Notes: generated by a model not told the origin, from the letters alone. A stretch of DNA of 64,000 nt from Streptomyces sp. V1I1 (GCF_030817355.1 NZ_JAUSZH010000001.1:1116001-1180000), one strand, 5' to 3'; counted from the first letter of the stretch, positions 27,110 through 35,719 are shown. A program made the numbers and translations.

Positions 27110-27152
27110 CTTCAGGCCGGTCCCAGGTTCCCGGCCGGACCGGCCTGAAGGC
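27110..27152. terminator. 15-bp hairpin between binding-protein and permease genes
   Basis: CCTTCAGGCCGGTCC (27110-27124) pairs perfectly with GGACCGGCCTGAAGG (27138-27152), 13-nt loop. It sits in the 109-bp gap inside the importer operon. Such intercistronic hairpins after binding-protein genes commonly stabilise the upstream mRNA or reduce read-through so that binding protein exceeds permease (established for ABC operons; applied here by inference). Confidence 0.8.
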
Positions 27153-27198
27153 TCCTGGTCTTTCAGCTTCCCGTAACGACTCCTCGAAGGGCCGCACC

Positions 27199-28155
27199 GT
27201 GACCCTCACCGCCACCGCGAAGCCGGTCTCCCCGCAGCCAGGGGCCCGGCCGTCGGCCGCGTACCGGACCTGGCGCACGCTCTCGCCGTACGCCTATATC
27301 GCCCCGTTCTTCACCCTGTTCGCCGCCTTCGGGCTCTTCCCGCTGATCTACACGGCCTTCGTCTCGCTCTACCGGGTCGAGCTGCAGACGCCGGGCGAGA
27401 TGGAGTGGCGGGGCCTTGGCAACTACACCGCGCTCTTCGGCGACGAGATCTTCTGGACCGCGCTGGGCAACACCTTCACGATCGGGGTGCTGTCCACCGT
27501 CCCGCAGCTGGTGATGGCGCTCGGGCTGGCCCATCTGCTCAACTACCGGCTGCGCGGCCGGACTTTCCTGCGTACGGCGATGCTGCTGCCTTACGCGACC
27601 TCGGTCGCCGCCGCGACGCTGGTCTTCGCGCAGCTCTTCGGCCGGGACTTCGGGCTGATCAACTATGTGCTGGGGCTTGTCGGTTTCGGTCCGGTGGACT
27701 GGCAGGCCGGCACGGTCTCCTCGCAGATCGCCGTATCGACCATCGTCATCTGGCGCTGGACCGGATACAACGCGCTGATCTATCTGGCGGGCATGCAGTC
27801 CATTCCGAGCGAGCTGTACGAGGCCGCCGAGATGGACGGGGCCTCGCGCTGGCGGCAGTTCATCCATGTCACGCTGCCGGGACTGCGTCCCACGATCCTG
27901 TTCACGGTCGTCGTCTCGACGATCGGCGCAACGCAGCTCTTCGGTGAACCGCTGCTGTTCGAGGGCTCCATCTCCGGCGGCATCTCGCACCAGTACCAGA
28001 CGCTCGGCCTTTATATGTACGAACAGGGCTGGGGCTTCTTCCATCTGGGCCGGGCCGCCGCCATCGCCTGGGTGATGTTCCTGCTGATCCTGGTGCTGGT
28101 CGGGGTCAACGCCCTGATCGCGCACCGCCGTTCCCGCAAGGAGGCCGGCCGATGA
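27199..28155 (+). CDS. Sugar ABC transporter permease (MalF-type)
   Basis: 318 aa from GTG 27199 (GAAGGGCC upstream). Six membrane segments are visible, beginning YAYIAPFFTLFAAFGLFPLI. The coupling helix that docks the ATPase is ELYEAAEMDGASRWRQFIHV, with the EAA-motif glycine, followed by TLPGLRPTI. This is a CUT1 inner-membrane subunit, the partner of the next gene, with which it overlaps by 4 bp (ATGA at 28152-28155). Confidence 0.94.
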   Translation: MTLTATAKPVSPQPGARPSAAYRTWRTLSPYAYIAPFFTLFAAFGLFPLIYTAFVSLYRVELQTPGEMEWRGLGNYTALFGDEIFWTALGNTFTIGVLSTVPQLVMALGLAHLLNYRLRGRTFLRTAMLLPYATSVAAATLVFAQLFGRDFGLINYVLGLVGFGPVDWQAGTVSSQIAVSTIVIWRWTGYNALIYLAGMQSIPSELYEAAEMDGASRWRQFIHVTLPGLRPTILFTVVVSTIGATQLFGEPLLFEGSISGGISHQYQTLGLYMYEQGWGFFHLGRAAAIAWVMFLLILVLVGVNALIAHRRSRKEAGR

Positions 28156-29057
28156 CCGCGCTCGCCGACCCGCCCACGAAACCGCCTGCCGCGGCCCCAC
28201 GACCTCAGTCCACGCGCCGGCGGAGGAGCCGGGCGGGCCGCACGATGCAGGGCGGCAAACTGGCGTACGCGATCCTGATCGTCGCCGTCCTGATCTCGGC
28301 GTTCCCGTTCTACTGGACCATCGTCGCCGCCAGCCGCTCCAACGCCGATCTGGCGAAGGTGCCGCCGACGCTGCTGCCCGGGTCGAATCTGATCCGCAAC
28401 TTCGAGGCGGTGATGGAGGAGGCCGATATCGGCAAGGCCCTCCTCAACTCCTTCATCGTCTCCGGCTCGATCACGATCGGCACAGTGCTGTGCTGCACGC
28501 TCGCCGGTTTCGCCTTCGCCAAGCTGCGCTTCCGTGGCCGCGGCGCGCTGCTGGCGATCACGGTGGGGACGATGATGATCCCGCCGCAGCTCGGTGTGAT
28601 CCCGCTGTTCATGCTGATCGCCGAATTGCAGTGGGTGAATCAGCTGCAGGCCGTGATCCTGCCCGGCCTCGTCTCCGCCTTCGGCGTGTTCTTCATGCGG
28701 CAGTACCTGGTGCAGTCGCTGCCGGACGAGCTGATCGAGGCGGCCCGGGTCGACGGTGCGTCCACCGCGCGGATCTTCTGGTCGATCGTGGTGCCCATCG
28801 CCCGGCCCGGTATGGCCGTGCTCGGCATGCTGACCTTCATGGCCGCGTGGAACGACTTCTTCTGGCCGATCGTCGCGCTCTCCTCGCAGGAGCCGACCGT
28901 GCAGGTGGCGCTGCGCCAGCTGGGCGGCGGCTATGTCCACGACCAGTCCGTGATCATGGCCGGCACGCTGCTCGGCACTCTTCCCGTGCTGCTGGTCTTC
29001 GGGCTGCTCGGCCGGCAGATCGTCGGCGGCATCATGCAGGGCGCCGTCAAGGGCTGA
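28152..29057 (+). CDS. Sugar ABC transporter permease (MalG-type)
   Basis: 301 aa from ATG 28152, overlapping the upstream stop by 4 bp. A Pro/Arg-rich cytoplasmic start (about 35 residues) leads into six membrane segments starting GGKLAYAILIVAVLISAFPF. The ATPase-coupling motif is ELIEAARVDGASTARIFWSI then VVPIARPG. The C-terminus ends QIVGGIMQGAVKG, usual for MalG-type CUT1 permeases. It forms a heterodimeric channel with the preceding permease. Confidence 0.94.
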   Translation: MTALADPPTKPPAAAPRPQSTRRRRSRAGRTMQGGKLAYAILIVAVLISAFPFYWTIVAASRSNADLAKVPPTLLPGSNLIRNFEAVMEEADIGKALLNSFIVSGSITIGTVLCCTLAGFAFAKLRFRGRGALLAITVGTMMIPPQLGVIPLFMLIAELQWVNQLQAVILPGLVSAFGVFFMRQYLVQSLPDELIEAARVDGASTARIFWSIVVPIARPGMAVLGMLTFMAAWNDFFWPIVALSSQEPTVQVALRQLGGGYVHDQSVIMAGTLLGTLPVLLVFGLLGRQIVGGIMQGAVKG

Positions 29058-29102
29058 CCCGTCCCCCACCGCCTCATCTCTATTTCCTGGGAGTCCCACC
29101 TC

Positions 29103-30503
29103 ATGACCGCTGTCGACGCACGCCCCGAGACGACGACGGAGCTCCGGTTCCCGGCCGGTTTCCGCTGGGGCACCGCCACCGCCGCGTACCAGATCGAGGG
29201 CGCCGCCACCGAGGACGGCCGTACGCCGTCCATCTGGGACACCTTCTGCCGCACGCCTGGCAAGGTCCGCAACGGTGACTCCGGCGACATCGCCGCCGAC
29301 CACTACCACCGGATGCGCGAGGACGTCGCGCTGATGAAGCAGCTGGGCGTCACCGACTACAGGTTCTCCGTCGCCTGGCCGCGGGTGCAGCCGACCGGGC
29401 GCGGTCCCGCCGTACAGAAGGGGCTGGACTTCTACCGCCGGCTCACCGACGAACTCCTCGAGGCGGGTATCCGGCCGGTCGCCACGCTCTACCACTGGGA
29501 TCTGCCGCAGGAGTTGGAGGACGCGGGCGGCTGGCCGCAGCGCGAGACCGCCCGGCGGTTCGGCGACTACGCCGGGATCATGGCGGATGCGCTCGGTGAC
29601 CGGGTGGCGACCTGGACCACCCTGAACGAGCCGTGGTGTGCGGCGTTTCTCGGGTACGGCTCCGGGGTGCACGCGCCGGGGCGCACCAGCGCGAGTGCCT
29701 CGCTGCGCGCAGCCCACTACTTCAACCTGGCGCATGGCCTGGCGGCTCAAGTGCTGCACACCGCCCTGCCCTCGACGTCCGAGATCTCGCTGACGCTCAA
29801 TCTGCACGCGGTGCGTCCGCTCACCGACTCCGCGGCCGACCTCGATGCCGCGCGCCGGATCGACGCCGTCGGGAACCGGATCTTCCTCGATCCGGTGTTC
29901 CACGGCCGGATTCCGGAAGATCTGGTCCGTGACACGGCCGCGGTGACCGACTGGGCCTTCGTCCACGACGGCGATCTGGAGGTGATCTCCACGCCGATCG
30001 ACTCGCTGGGCATCAACTACTACTCCCCCACCGTCGTCGGCGCCGGCTCGTCGGACTCGCCGTCGCCGTGGGCCGGTGCGGAGGAGCATGTGCGCTTCCT
30101 GCCCGCGCCTGGGCCGCGCACAGCGATGGACTGGCCGGTCGACGCCGACGGTCTGTACGAGCTGCTGACCCGGCTGCGCGACGACCTGCCGGGCGTGCCG
30201 CTGGTGATCACCGAGAACGGGGCCGCGTACGACGACTACGCCGACCCGTCCGGCGAGGTCCACGACCCGGAGCGGGTGGAGTATCTGCGGGCCCATCTCT
30301 CGGCGGTACACCGGGCGATCGGGGCCGGCGCGGATGTGCGTGGCTACTTCCTGTGGTCGCTGCTCGACAACTTCGAGTGGGCGTACGGCTACAGCAAGCG
30401 GTTCGGCATCGTCCACGTCGACTTCGCGACCCAGCGCCGTACCGTCAAGGACAGCGCCCGCTGGTACGGGGACGTCATCGCACGGGGCGGTCTGACCGGC
30501 TGA
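29103..30503 (+). CDS. GH1 family beta-glucosidase, intracellular
   Basis: 466 aa from ATG 29103, 45 bp after the permease genes and in the same operon direction. No signal peptide. GH1 signatures: [19 protein letters not shown] at the N-terminus, acid/base Glu in [13 protein letters not shown] (near residue 172), nucleophile Glu in [13 protein letters not shown] (near 368), and the C-terminal [20 protein letters not shown]. The enzyme is a retaining beta-glucosidase that would split imported gluco-oligosaccharides to glucose. It completes the pathway of extracellular GH81 cleavage, ABC import and cytoplasmic hydrolysis. Its last 29 bp overlap the 3' end of the convergent MpaB-like gene. Confidence 0.95.
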   Translation: MTAVDARPETTTELRFPAGFRWGTATAAYQIEGAATEDGRTPSIWDTFCRTPGKVRNGDSGDIAADHYHRMREDVALMKQLGVTDYRFSVAWPRVQPTGRGPAVQKGLDFYRRLTDELLEAGIRPVATLYHWDLPQELEDAGGWPQRETARRFGDYAGIMADALGDRVATWTTLNEPWCAAFLGYGSGVHAPGRTSASASLRAAHYFNLAHGLAAQVLHTALPSTSEISLTLNLHAVRPLTDSAADLDAARRIDAVGNRIFLDPVFHGRIPEDLVRDTAAVTDWAFVHDGDLEVISTPIDSLGINYYSPTVVGAGSSDSPSPWAGAEEHVRFLPAPGPRTAMDWPVDADGLYELLTRLRDDLPGVPLVITENGAAYDDYADPSGEVHDPERVEYLRAHLSAVHRAIGAGADVRGYFLWSLLDNFEWAYGYSKRFGIVHVDFATQRRTVKDSARWYGDVIARGGLTG

Positions 30504-31350
30504 TCCGGGCGGCCCGCCGCGCCTCGCGCGCCAGCGGGAGGTACCGCAGTCGCTCGGGGAGTACGGGAACCACGGCCCGTACGACCCGGGCGAATCTGCG
30601 CAGTCTGCGCTCCTGCTCGTCCGTCCACTCCAGGCCGATCGCCTCGCGCGCGTCGGGCGGCATCAGCCCGATGGTCATGAAGCGGCGGAAGCGGGCGAAC
30701 GCGGGCAGCAGCACCGGCCACGCCGTCCTGAGCAGCACTCTGAGCACCAGCGGCCCGCGGTCGGGCGGCGGCATCGCCGGGTCGGTGGCGATCAGTTCGC
30801 GTACGACGACGGTCGCCTCCAGTTCGTCGGCGAGCACCTTGCGGTAGTACGGCCAGAACTCCTCGATCGTCTGGGGCATGTCCCGGTCGTGGATGCCGAG
30901 GACCCGCCCGACCTGGAGCCACTCGGCGTAGAGCTTGCGCTCCTGGGCCTCGGTGAGCGGGCGCGCCAGATAGCGCAGCGCGTGCTGGTAGACCGGGAAG
31001 CCGGTGGCGTGGACCCAGGAGTAGTAGGCCGGATCGAGCGCGTGGTACCTGCGGCCGTGGGCGTCCGTGCCCTGGATGGTCTTGTGCAGCTCCCGGAGCC
31101 TGCGCCCCTCCTCGGCCGCCGCATCGCCCCCGTACACCCACAGCTGGAGCGAGCGCAGCGAACGCTCGCCGCGGCCCCAGGGGTCGGTGCGGAAGACGGA
31201 GTGCTCGTCGACGCCGGCGCCGACGGCGGGGTGGGCGACCTGGAGGGTGAGGGCGGCAGGCAGCATCAGCAGACCGCGGATGTCACCGGCGAGGGTCCAG
31301 AGCACTCCGCCGGGCGGTGGTGGTACGGGATCAGCCGCGGGCCCGGTCAT
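30475..31350 (-). CDS. MpaB-like oxygenase family protein (DUF2236)
   Basis: 291 aa from ATG 31350. DUF2236 features are present: [20 protein letters not shown], the Arg/Trp segment [19 protein letters not shown], and [19 protein letters not shown] with conserved histidines. This family includes latex-clearing protein (Lcp) and MpaB, in which conserved residues bind haem b or act in oxygenation. The substrate is unknown here. There is no export signal. The open frame extends far upstream on the minus strand, through the sphingomyelinase region, but that is GC-driven antisense. Its stop codon lies inside the GH1 gene, a 29-bp tail-to-tail overlap. Confidence 0.85.
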   Translation of the reverse strand: MTGPAADPVPPPPGGVLWTLAGDIRGLLMLPAALTLQVAHPAVGAGVDEHSVFRTDPWGRGERSLRSLQLWVYGGDAAAEEGRRLRELHKTIQGTDAHGRRYHALDPAYYSWVHATGFPVYQHALRYLARPLTEAQERKLYAEWLQVGRVLGIHDRDMPQTIEEFWPYYRKVLADELEATVVVRELIATDPAMPPPDRGPLVLRVLLRTAWPVLLPAFARFRRFMTIGLMPPDAREAIGLEWTDEQERRLRRFARVVRAVVPVLPERLRYLPLAREARRAARISRSDRPVR

Positions 31351-31467
31351 CTGACCATCGTAACTTTCATGGGGTCGAGCAGGCCTTCTGCCGCCCCTGC
31401 CTGGCAGCAGGGCGAAGACGGCGGCACCAGTGTTGGTGAGATCGTACGGCTGCGGAAAGAAAGTGGG

Positions 31468-31487
31468 CACCTGGCCATTACCAGGTG
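31468..31487. promoter_or_regulatory. Candidate operator palindrome before the sphingomyelinase gene
   Basis: CACCTGG (31468-31474) and CCAGGTG (31481-31487) form a 7-bp inverted repeat with a 6-bp centre, 61 bp upstream of the start codon. It may be an operator; no regulator is assigned. Confidence 0.4.
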
Positions 31488-31548
31488 GTAACTCCGGCTG
31501 ATTTGATGTGCGTCGCCGGTCCACCCCCCACCACATCCGGGAGTCTTT

Positions 31549-32538
31549 GTGCCGCACTCCGCGCTCCGCCGTATCCCTGGCGCAGCTCTTTCCACCGCGC
31601 TCGCCGCGGCCGTCCTCACCGGGACGGCTCCGACAGCTTCCGCCGCCCCGGCGGCCGCGACGCCGTCCCTGAGGGTGCTGACGTACAACGCCTTCCTCTT
31701 CAGCAAGACGCTGTACCCCAACTGGGGCCAGGACCACCGGGCCGCGGCGATCCCCGCGACCTCGTTCTTCCAGGGCAATGACGTCGTCGTGATCCAGGAG
31801 GCCTTCGACAACTCCTCGTCGGGCGCGCTGATGCAGAAGGCCGCCGCCCAGTACCCGTACCAGACCCCGGTGATGGGGCGGAGCAAGGACGGCTGGGACG
31901 CGACCGGCGGGTCGTACTCGGCCACCACGCCCGAGGACGGCGGGGTCACGGTGCTCAGCAAGTGGCCGATCGTCCGCAAGGAACAGTTCGTCTACAAGGA
32001 CGCCTGCGGGGCGGACTGGTGGTCCAACAAGGGCTTCGTCTATGCCGTGTTGAACGTCAACGGCGCGAAGGTGCATGTGGTGGGTACGCACGCGCAGTCC
32101 ACCGACTCCGGCTGCGGCGCGGGCGAGGCGGCGCAGATGCGCAGCCGCCAGTTCAAGGCGATCGACGCCTTCCTGGACGGCAAGAACATCCCGGCCTCCG
32201 AACAGGTGCTGGTAGCGGGCGACTTCAACGTCGACTCGCGGACGCCGGAGTACGCCACGATGCTCGCCGACGCGGGTCTCGCGGGTGCGGACGCCCGCAC
32301 CGGACACCCGTACTCCTTCGACACCGAGCAGAACTCGATCGCGTCCGATCGCTACCCGGACGACCCGATCGAGGACCTCGACTACGTCCTGCACCGCGCC
32401 GGGCACGCGAAGCCGGCCGGCTGGACCAATGAAGTGATCAAGGAGCAGAGCGCGCCCTGGACGGTCTCCAGCTGGGGCACGAGCTACACGTACACCAACC
32501 TCTCCGACCACTACCCCGTCGTCGCGTCCGGACAGTAG
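31549..32538 (+). CDS. Secreted sphingomyelinase C-like phosphodiesterase
   Basis: 329 aa from GTG 31549. Signal peptide: GAALSTALAAAVLTGTAPTA then SAAPAA. The endonuclease/exonuclease/phosphatase (DNase I-like) fold is complete: LRVLTYNAFLFS, VVVIQEAFDN (metal Glu), VVGTHAQSTDS, VLVAGDFNVDS, EDLDYVLH and the terminal LSDHYPVVAS (catalytic Asp-His). Bacterial neutral sphingomyelinases of this type cleave sphingomyelin to ceramide and phosphocholine with Mg2+. In a soil organism it may serve phospholipid scavenging; the true substrate could be another phosphodiester. Standalone gene. Confidence 0.9.
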   Translation: MPHSALRRIPGAALSTALAAAVLTGTAPTASAAPAAATPSLRVLTYNAFLFSKTLYPNWGQDHRAAAIPATSFFQGNDVVVIQEAFDNSSSGALMQKAAAQYPYQTPVMGRSKDGWDATGGSYSATTPEDGGVTVLSKWPIVRKEQFVYKDACGADWWSNKGFVYAVLNVNGAKVHVVGTHAQSTDSGCGAGEAAQMRSRQFKAIDAFLDGKNIPASEQVLVAGDFNVDSRTPEYATMLADAGLAGADARTGHPYSFDTEQNSIASDRYPDDPIEDLDYVLHRAGHAKPAGWTNEVIKEQSAPWTVSSWGTSYTYTNLSDHYPVVASGQ

Positions 32539-32606
32539 TCGCAAGCCCTTCGCAGCTGGTCAGAGGCCGCTTTTCGGCAGTGGCTGCAAGGGAGTTGGTA
32601 TGTCAC

Positions 32607-32650
32607 GGTGGTGACCATGACCGGTCACGGGCACGTTCATGGTCACCACC
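32607..32650 (+). promoter_or_regulatory. 14-bp perfect hairpin over the start codon of the CDF exporter gene
   Basis: GGTGGTGACCATGA (32607-32620) is perfectly complementary to TCATGGTCACCACC (32637-32650), with a 16-nt loop. The left arm contains the GTG (32608) and ATG (32617) start candidates; the right arm is formed by the first histidine codons. In mRNA this would bury the start site. Confidence 0.6.
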
Positions 32651-33537
32651 ATCACCACGCTCATGAGCGCGTCGACGCCGCCCTCGAAGGGTCGGCGCAG
32701 GGGCTGCGGACGCTGTGGTTCTCCTTCGGCGTGCTCGCCGCCACGACAGCCGTCCAGGCGGTGATCGCGGCCGTGTCGGGGTCGGTGGCGCTGCTCGGCG
32801 ACACCGTCCACAACGCCGCCGACGCGCTCACCGCGCTGCCGCTCGCCCTCGCCTTCGTCCTCGGCCGGCGGGCCGCCACCCGCCGCTACACCTACGGCTT
32901 CGGGCGGGCGGAGGATCTGGCGGGCGTTTTCGTGGTGCTGGTGATCGCCGCGTCCGCGGTCTTTGCCGGCTACGAGGCGCTGCGGCGGCTGTTCGAGCCG
33001 CAGGAGGTCAGCCATCTGGCGGCAGTGGCCGCGGCCGGTCTGGTGGGATTCGCCGGCAACGAGTGGGTGGCAGTGGCCCGGATCCGCACTGGCCGCAGGA
33101 TCGGATCGGCCGCGCTGGTCGCTGACGGACTGCACGCCCGCAGTGACGGATTCACCTCTCTGGCCGTATTGCTGGGCGCGGGCGGAGCTGCACTCGGATG
33201 GCGGTGGGCCGATCCGCTGATCGGGCTCGCGATCACGGGGGCGATCGCGCTGGTGCTGCGCGGGGCGGCGCGCGAGATCTGGCACCGGCTGATGGACGCG
33301 GTGGACCCGGCGCTGGTCGACCAGGCCGAGCACGCGCTCTGTCATGTCGAGGGCGTACGGGCCGTGGGGGACGTACGAATGCGCTGGCTCGGGCACGATC
33401 TGCGGGCCGAGACGTCGATCGCGGTCGACCCCGCGCTGACGGTGGCGCAGGCGCACGCCGTGGCGCTTGCCGCGGAACACGTGCTGCTGCGCAGGGTCCG
33501 CCGGCTCACCGCGGCCACCGTCCAGATCCATCCCTGA
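32608..33537 (+). CDS. Cation diffusion facilitator (CDF) metal exporter
   Basis: 309 aa from GTG 32608; ATG 32617 is an alternative, and GGAG at 32591-32594 is nearby. The N-terminus is histidine-rich (HGHVHGHHHHHAH), as in zinc/cobalt exporters. Six membrane segments follow. The transport metal site is visible as LLGDTVHNAADALTALPLAL in TM2 (HxxxD) and VADGLHARSDGFTSLAVLLG in TM5 (HxxxD). A cytoplasmic C-terminal domain follows. The family exports Zn2+ or similar divalent ions in exchange for protons. A perfect hairpin covers the start codon. Confidence 0.93.
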   Translation: MVTMTGHGHVHGHHHHHAHERVDAALEGSAQGLRTLWFSFGVLAATTAVQAVIAAVSGSVALLGDTVHNAADALTALPLALAFVLGRRAATRRYTYGFGRAEDLAGVFVVLVIAASAVFAGYEALRRLFEPQEVSHLAAVAAAGLVGFAGNEWVAVARIRTGRRIGSAALVADGLHARSDGFTSLAVLLGAGGAALGWRWADPLIGLAITGAIALVLRGAAREIWHRLMDAVDPALVDQAEHALCHVEGVRAVGDVRMRWLGHDLRAETSIAVDPALTVAQAHAVALAAEHVLLRRVRRLTAATVQIHP

Positions 33538-33608
33538 CACCCCTCGACCCCCTTCCGCCGAACGGGTGCTCCGGCGTTCTCGCGCGGCTGCCTGCGTGAC
33601 AGGGCCAT

Positions 33609-33648
33609 GCCGGATTTAATCCGGCACACCGGACTGGTCCAGTCCAAA
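33609..33648. promoter_or_regulatory. Two palindromes upstream of the S1 protease gene, one DasR-site-like
   Basis: GCCGGAT-TTA-ATCCGGC (33609-33625) is a perfect 7-bp-arm palindrome. It is followed by GGACTG-GTC-CAGTCC (33631-33645). The window 33633-33648, ACTGGTCCAGTCCAAA, matches the DasR consensus ACTGGTCTAGACCACT at 12 of 16 positions. The assignment to DasR is only a suggestion. Confidence 0.4.
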
Positions 33649-33698
33649 CTGCTTCTCGGCACCCCCACTACGGACTCGTACGAAGGAGAAGCCCCCCC

Positions 33699-34760
33699 AT
33701 GAGACGCACGCTCCGCGCGCGCATCTGTCTTTCCGTCCTCCTCGTCCTGCCTGCCGCCGGTCTGGGCCCAGGCACCGCCGCGGCCGCCCCGGAACCACAT
33801 CCGGGCGTCACTCCCTCGGCGATGCAGTACCAGCTGCGCAGCACTCTCGAACGTGCGCTCGGCGACCGCACCGCCGGTTCATATCTCGACGCCGACACGG
33901 GCGAACTGGTCGTCACCGTCACCGATGAGGCCGCGGCCGGCCAGGTCCGGGCCGCCGGCGCACACGCGAAGCGCGTCGAGCGCAGCACGGCCGAGCTTGA
34001 ATCCGCCATGGCCGTCCTGGATGCCCGGGCGAAGATCACCGGCACCTCCTGGGGTATCGACCCCTCGACGAACCGGATCGCGATCGAGGCCGACCGGACC
34101 GTCTCCACGCGCTCAATGGCGCTGCTGAAGACGGTGGCCGCGAGTCTCGGCGATGCCGTGCGGATCAAGCGTGTCTCCGGAGTCCTCAAGAAGGAAGTGG
34201 TCGGCGGAGACGCGATCCACGGCGGCGGCTACCGCTGCTCGGCAGCCTTCAACGTCTCGAAGGGCACGGCCCATTACTTCGTGACGGCGGGCCACTGCAC
34301 CAACACGGCCACAAGCTGGTCGACAACGTCCGACGGCGCGGCCATCGGGACCAGCGAGGGCACCAGTTTCCCGACCAACGACTACGGCATCGTCCGGTAC
34401 ACGGACGGCTCGCAGTCCGCCGGGGACGTCAACCTCTACAACGGCAGGTACCAGGACATCACGTCCGCGGCGGACGCCATCGTCGGCCAGGCCATCAGGA
34501 AGAGCGGCTCGACGTCCAAGGTGACCAGCGGCAAGGTCACCGCGGTGAACGTCACCGCCAACTACGGCGAGGGGCCGGTCTACAACTTGGTCCGCACCAC
34601 CGCCTGCTCGGCGGGCGGCGACAGCGGCGGCGCGCACTTCGCGGGTGCCACCGCGCTGGGCATCCACTCGGGCAGCTCCGGCTGCTCCCGCACCAGGGGC
34701 TCGGCGATCCACCAGCCGGTGAAGGAAGTGCTCAGCGCGTACGGCGTGAACCTGGACTGA
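33699..34760 (+). CDS. Secreted S1 family serine protease (streptogrisin-type) with prodomain
   Basis: 353 aa from ATG 33699 (AAGGAG upstream). The signal peptide (ICLSVLLVLPAAGLGPGT, then AAAAP) is followed by an alpha-lytic-protease-type prodomain (about 45-165) and a chymotrypsin-like mature enzyme. The mature enzyme starts near GGDAIHGGGYRCSAAFNV. Catalytic triad: His in FVTAGHCTNT (near residue 198), Asp in TNDYGIVRYT (near 227), Ser in CSAGGDSGGAHF (near 308). Cysteines match the two or three streptogrisin disulfides. The prodomain is expected to fold the protease and be removed. Specificity is not assigned. A strong terminator follows. Confidence 0.94.
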   Translation: MRRTLRARICLSVLLVLPAAGLGPGTAAAAPEPHPGVTPSAMQYQLRSTLERALGDRTAGSYLDADTGELVVTVTDEAAAGQVRAAGAHAKRVERSTAELESAMAVLDARAKITGTSWGIDPSTNRIAIEADRTVSTRSMALLKTVAASLGDAVRIKRVSGVLKKEVVGGDAIHGGGYRCSAAFNVSKGTAHYFVTAGHCTNTATSWSTTSDGAAIGTSEGTSFPTNDYGIVRYTDGSQSAGDVNLYNGRYQDITSAADAIVGQAIRKSGSTSKVTSGKVTAVNVTANYGEGPVYNLVRTTACSAGGDSGGAHFAGATALGIHSGSSGCSRTRGSAIHQPVKEVLSAYGVNLD

Positions 34761-34767
34761 GGACCGA

Positions 34768-34806
34768 CGCGGCGGGCGTGCCCACCAAGTGGGCACGCCC
34801 GCCGCG
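34768..34806. terminator. 18-bp perfect-stem terminator
   Basis: The arms 34768-34785 and 34789-34806 are exact complements over 18 bp (core GCGGGCGTGCCCAC), with a 3-nt loop, directly after the S1 protease gene. Confidence 0.92.
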
Positions 34807-34911
34807 CTGTGCAGCCACTCCGACTGCGCGCCCAGATCCACAGGGCACTTTCACAACACTGGTGAGACAGCAATACTGTTGCACCGCGTGAGGAGAAAGT
34901 GAGGCGCACCC

Positions 34912-35640
34912 ATGGCGACCGAGACCGAGGAGCCGACGCTCACCGTCGACGAGCTGGCCGCGCGGGCCGGGGTCACCGTGCGGACCGTGCGCTTCTACAG
35001 CACGCGCGGGCTGCTGCCTCCCCCGGCGATCGGGCCGCGGCGGGTCGGGCACTACGGCCCGGGTCATCTGTCCCGGCTGGCCCTCATCGAGGAGCTTCAG
35101 CACCAGGGCATGACTCTCGCAGCGATCGAGCGCTATCTGGAGCAGCTGCCGGAGGACCTGAGCGCGCACGATCTCGCCGTCCACCGTGCGCTGGTGGCCT
35201 CCTGGGCTCCGGATTCGGCCGAGGAGGCGTCCCATGCCGACTTGGAGCGCCGCGCGGGGCGGTCGCTGAGCGAGGAGGACATCGACCGGCTCGCGGCGAT
35301 GGGTGTCCTGGAGCGCGCTGGCGACGCCGACGGCTACCGGCTCGACCCGGGGCTGCTGCGGCTCGGTGTGCAGCTGCTGGACGTGCCGATCGCGCACGAG
35401 ACGATCCTCGCCGCCCGTACCGTCCTGCTGGAGCACACCCGCTCCGCCGCGCACGAACTCACCCGGCTGTTCCGGGACGAGGTGTGGAGCCCGTACCGGG
35501 AGCGGGAGTCGGACCCCGAGCATGTCGCGGCGATGAAGTCGCTGTCCGCCCATATGCAGCCGATGGTGGTGCAGGCGCTGGTGACCGCGTTCCAGCGGTC
35601 GCTGAAGGAGGAGCTGCGGGCCGCGTTCGCCACGGAGTAG
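34912..35640 (+). CDS. MerR family transcriptional regulator
   Basis: 242 aa from ATG 34912. The N-terminal winged HTH is typical: LTVDELAARAGVTVRTVRFY then STRGLLPPPAIGPRRVGHYG. A dimerisation helix follows (HLSRLALIEELQHQGMTLAA). The C-terminal ~130 residues are helical and contain no cysteine cluster, so a metal sensor is unlikely. Streptomyces MerR proteins of this length often lie beside fatty-acid or beta-oxidation genes. The convergent fadB-fadA-acyl-CoA dehydrogenase operon next door makes control of acyl metabolism plausible (inference). CAACA...TGTTG arms lie near 34857-34882 in its own promoter. Confidence 0.88.
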   Translation: MATETEEPTLTVDELAARAGVTVRTVRFYSTRGLLPPPAIGPRRVGHYGPGHLSRLALIEELQHQGMTLAAIERYLEQLPEDLSAHDLAVHRALVASWAPDSAEEASHADLERRAGRSLSEEDIDRLAAMGVLERAGDADGYRLDPGLLRLGVQLLDVPIAHETILAARTVLLEHTRSAAHELTRLFRDEVWSPYRERESDPEHVAAMKSLSAHMQPMVVQALVTAFQRSLKEELRAAFATE

Positions 35641-35641
35641 T

Positions 35642-35696
35642 ACCGCCGAGTGGTACGGCGCAGGCGTACCACCCGGCGTTCGTACCACTCGGCGGT
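35642..35696. terminator. Bidirectional terminator with alternative pairing
   Basis: ACCGCCGAGTGGTAC (35642-35656) pairs perfectly with GTACCACTCGGCGGT (35682-35696). A competing inner hairpin, GTGGTAC (35650-35656) with GTACCAC (35666-35672), uses part of the same left arm. It sits between convergent MerR and fadB genes. Confidence 0.85.
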
Positions 35697-35719
35697 TGAC
35701 GCGGCCCCGGCCGCGACGG

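Noticed and set aside
28011..30416. 801-aa minus-strand open frame opposite permease and GH1 genes
   Set aside because: Complete antisense overlap with two well-supported genes and no domain content.
32541..32594. Hairpin CCCTTCGCAGC / GCTGCAAGGG as a terminator after the sphingomyelinase gene
   Set aside because: The stem needs a bulge and includes the ribosome site of the next gene, so evidence was too weak to list it as a terminator.
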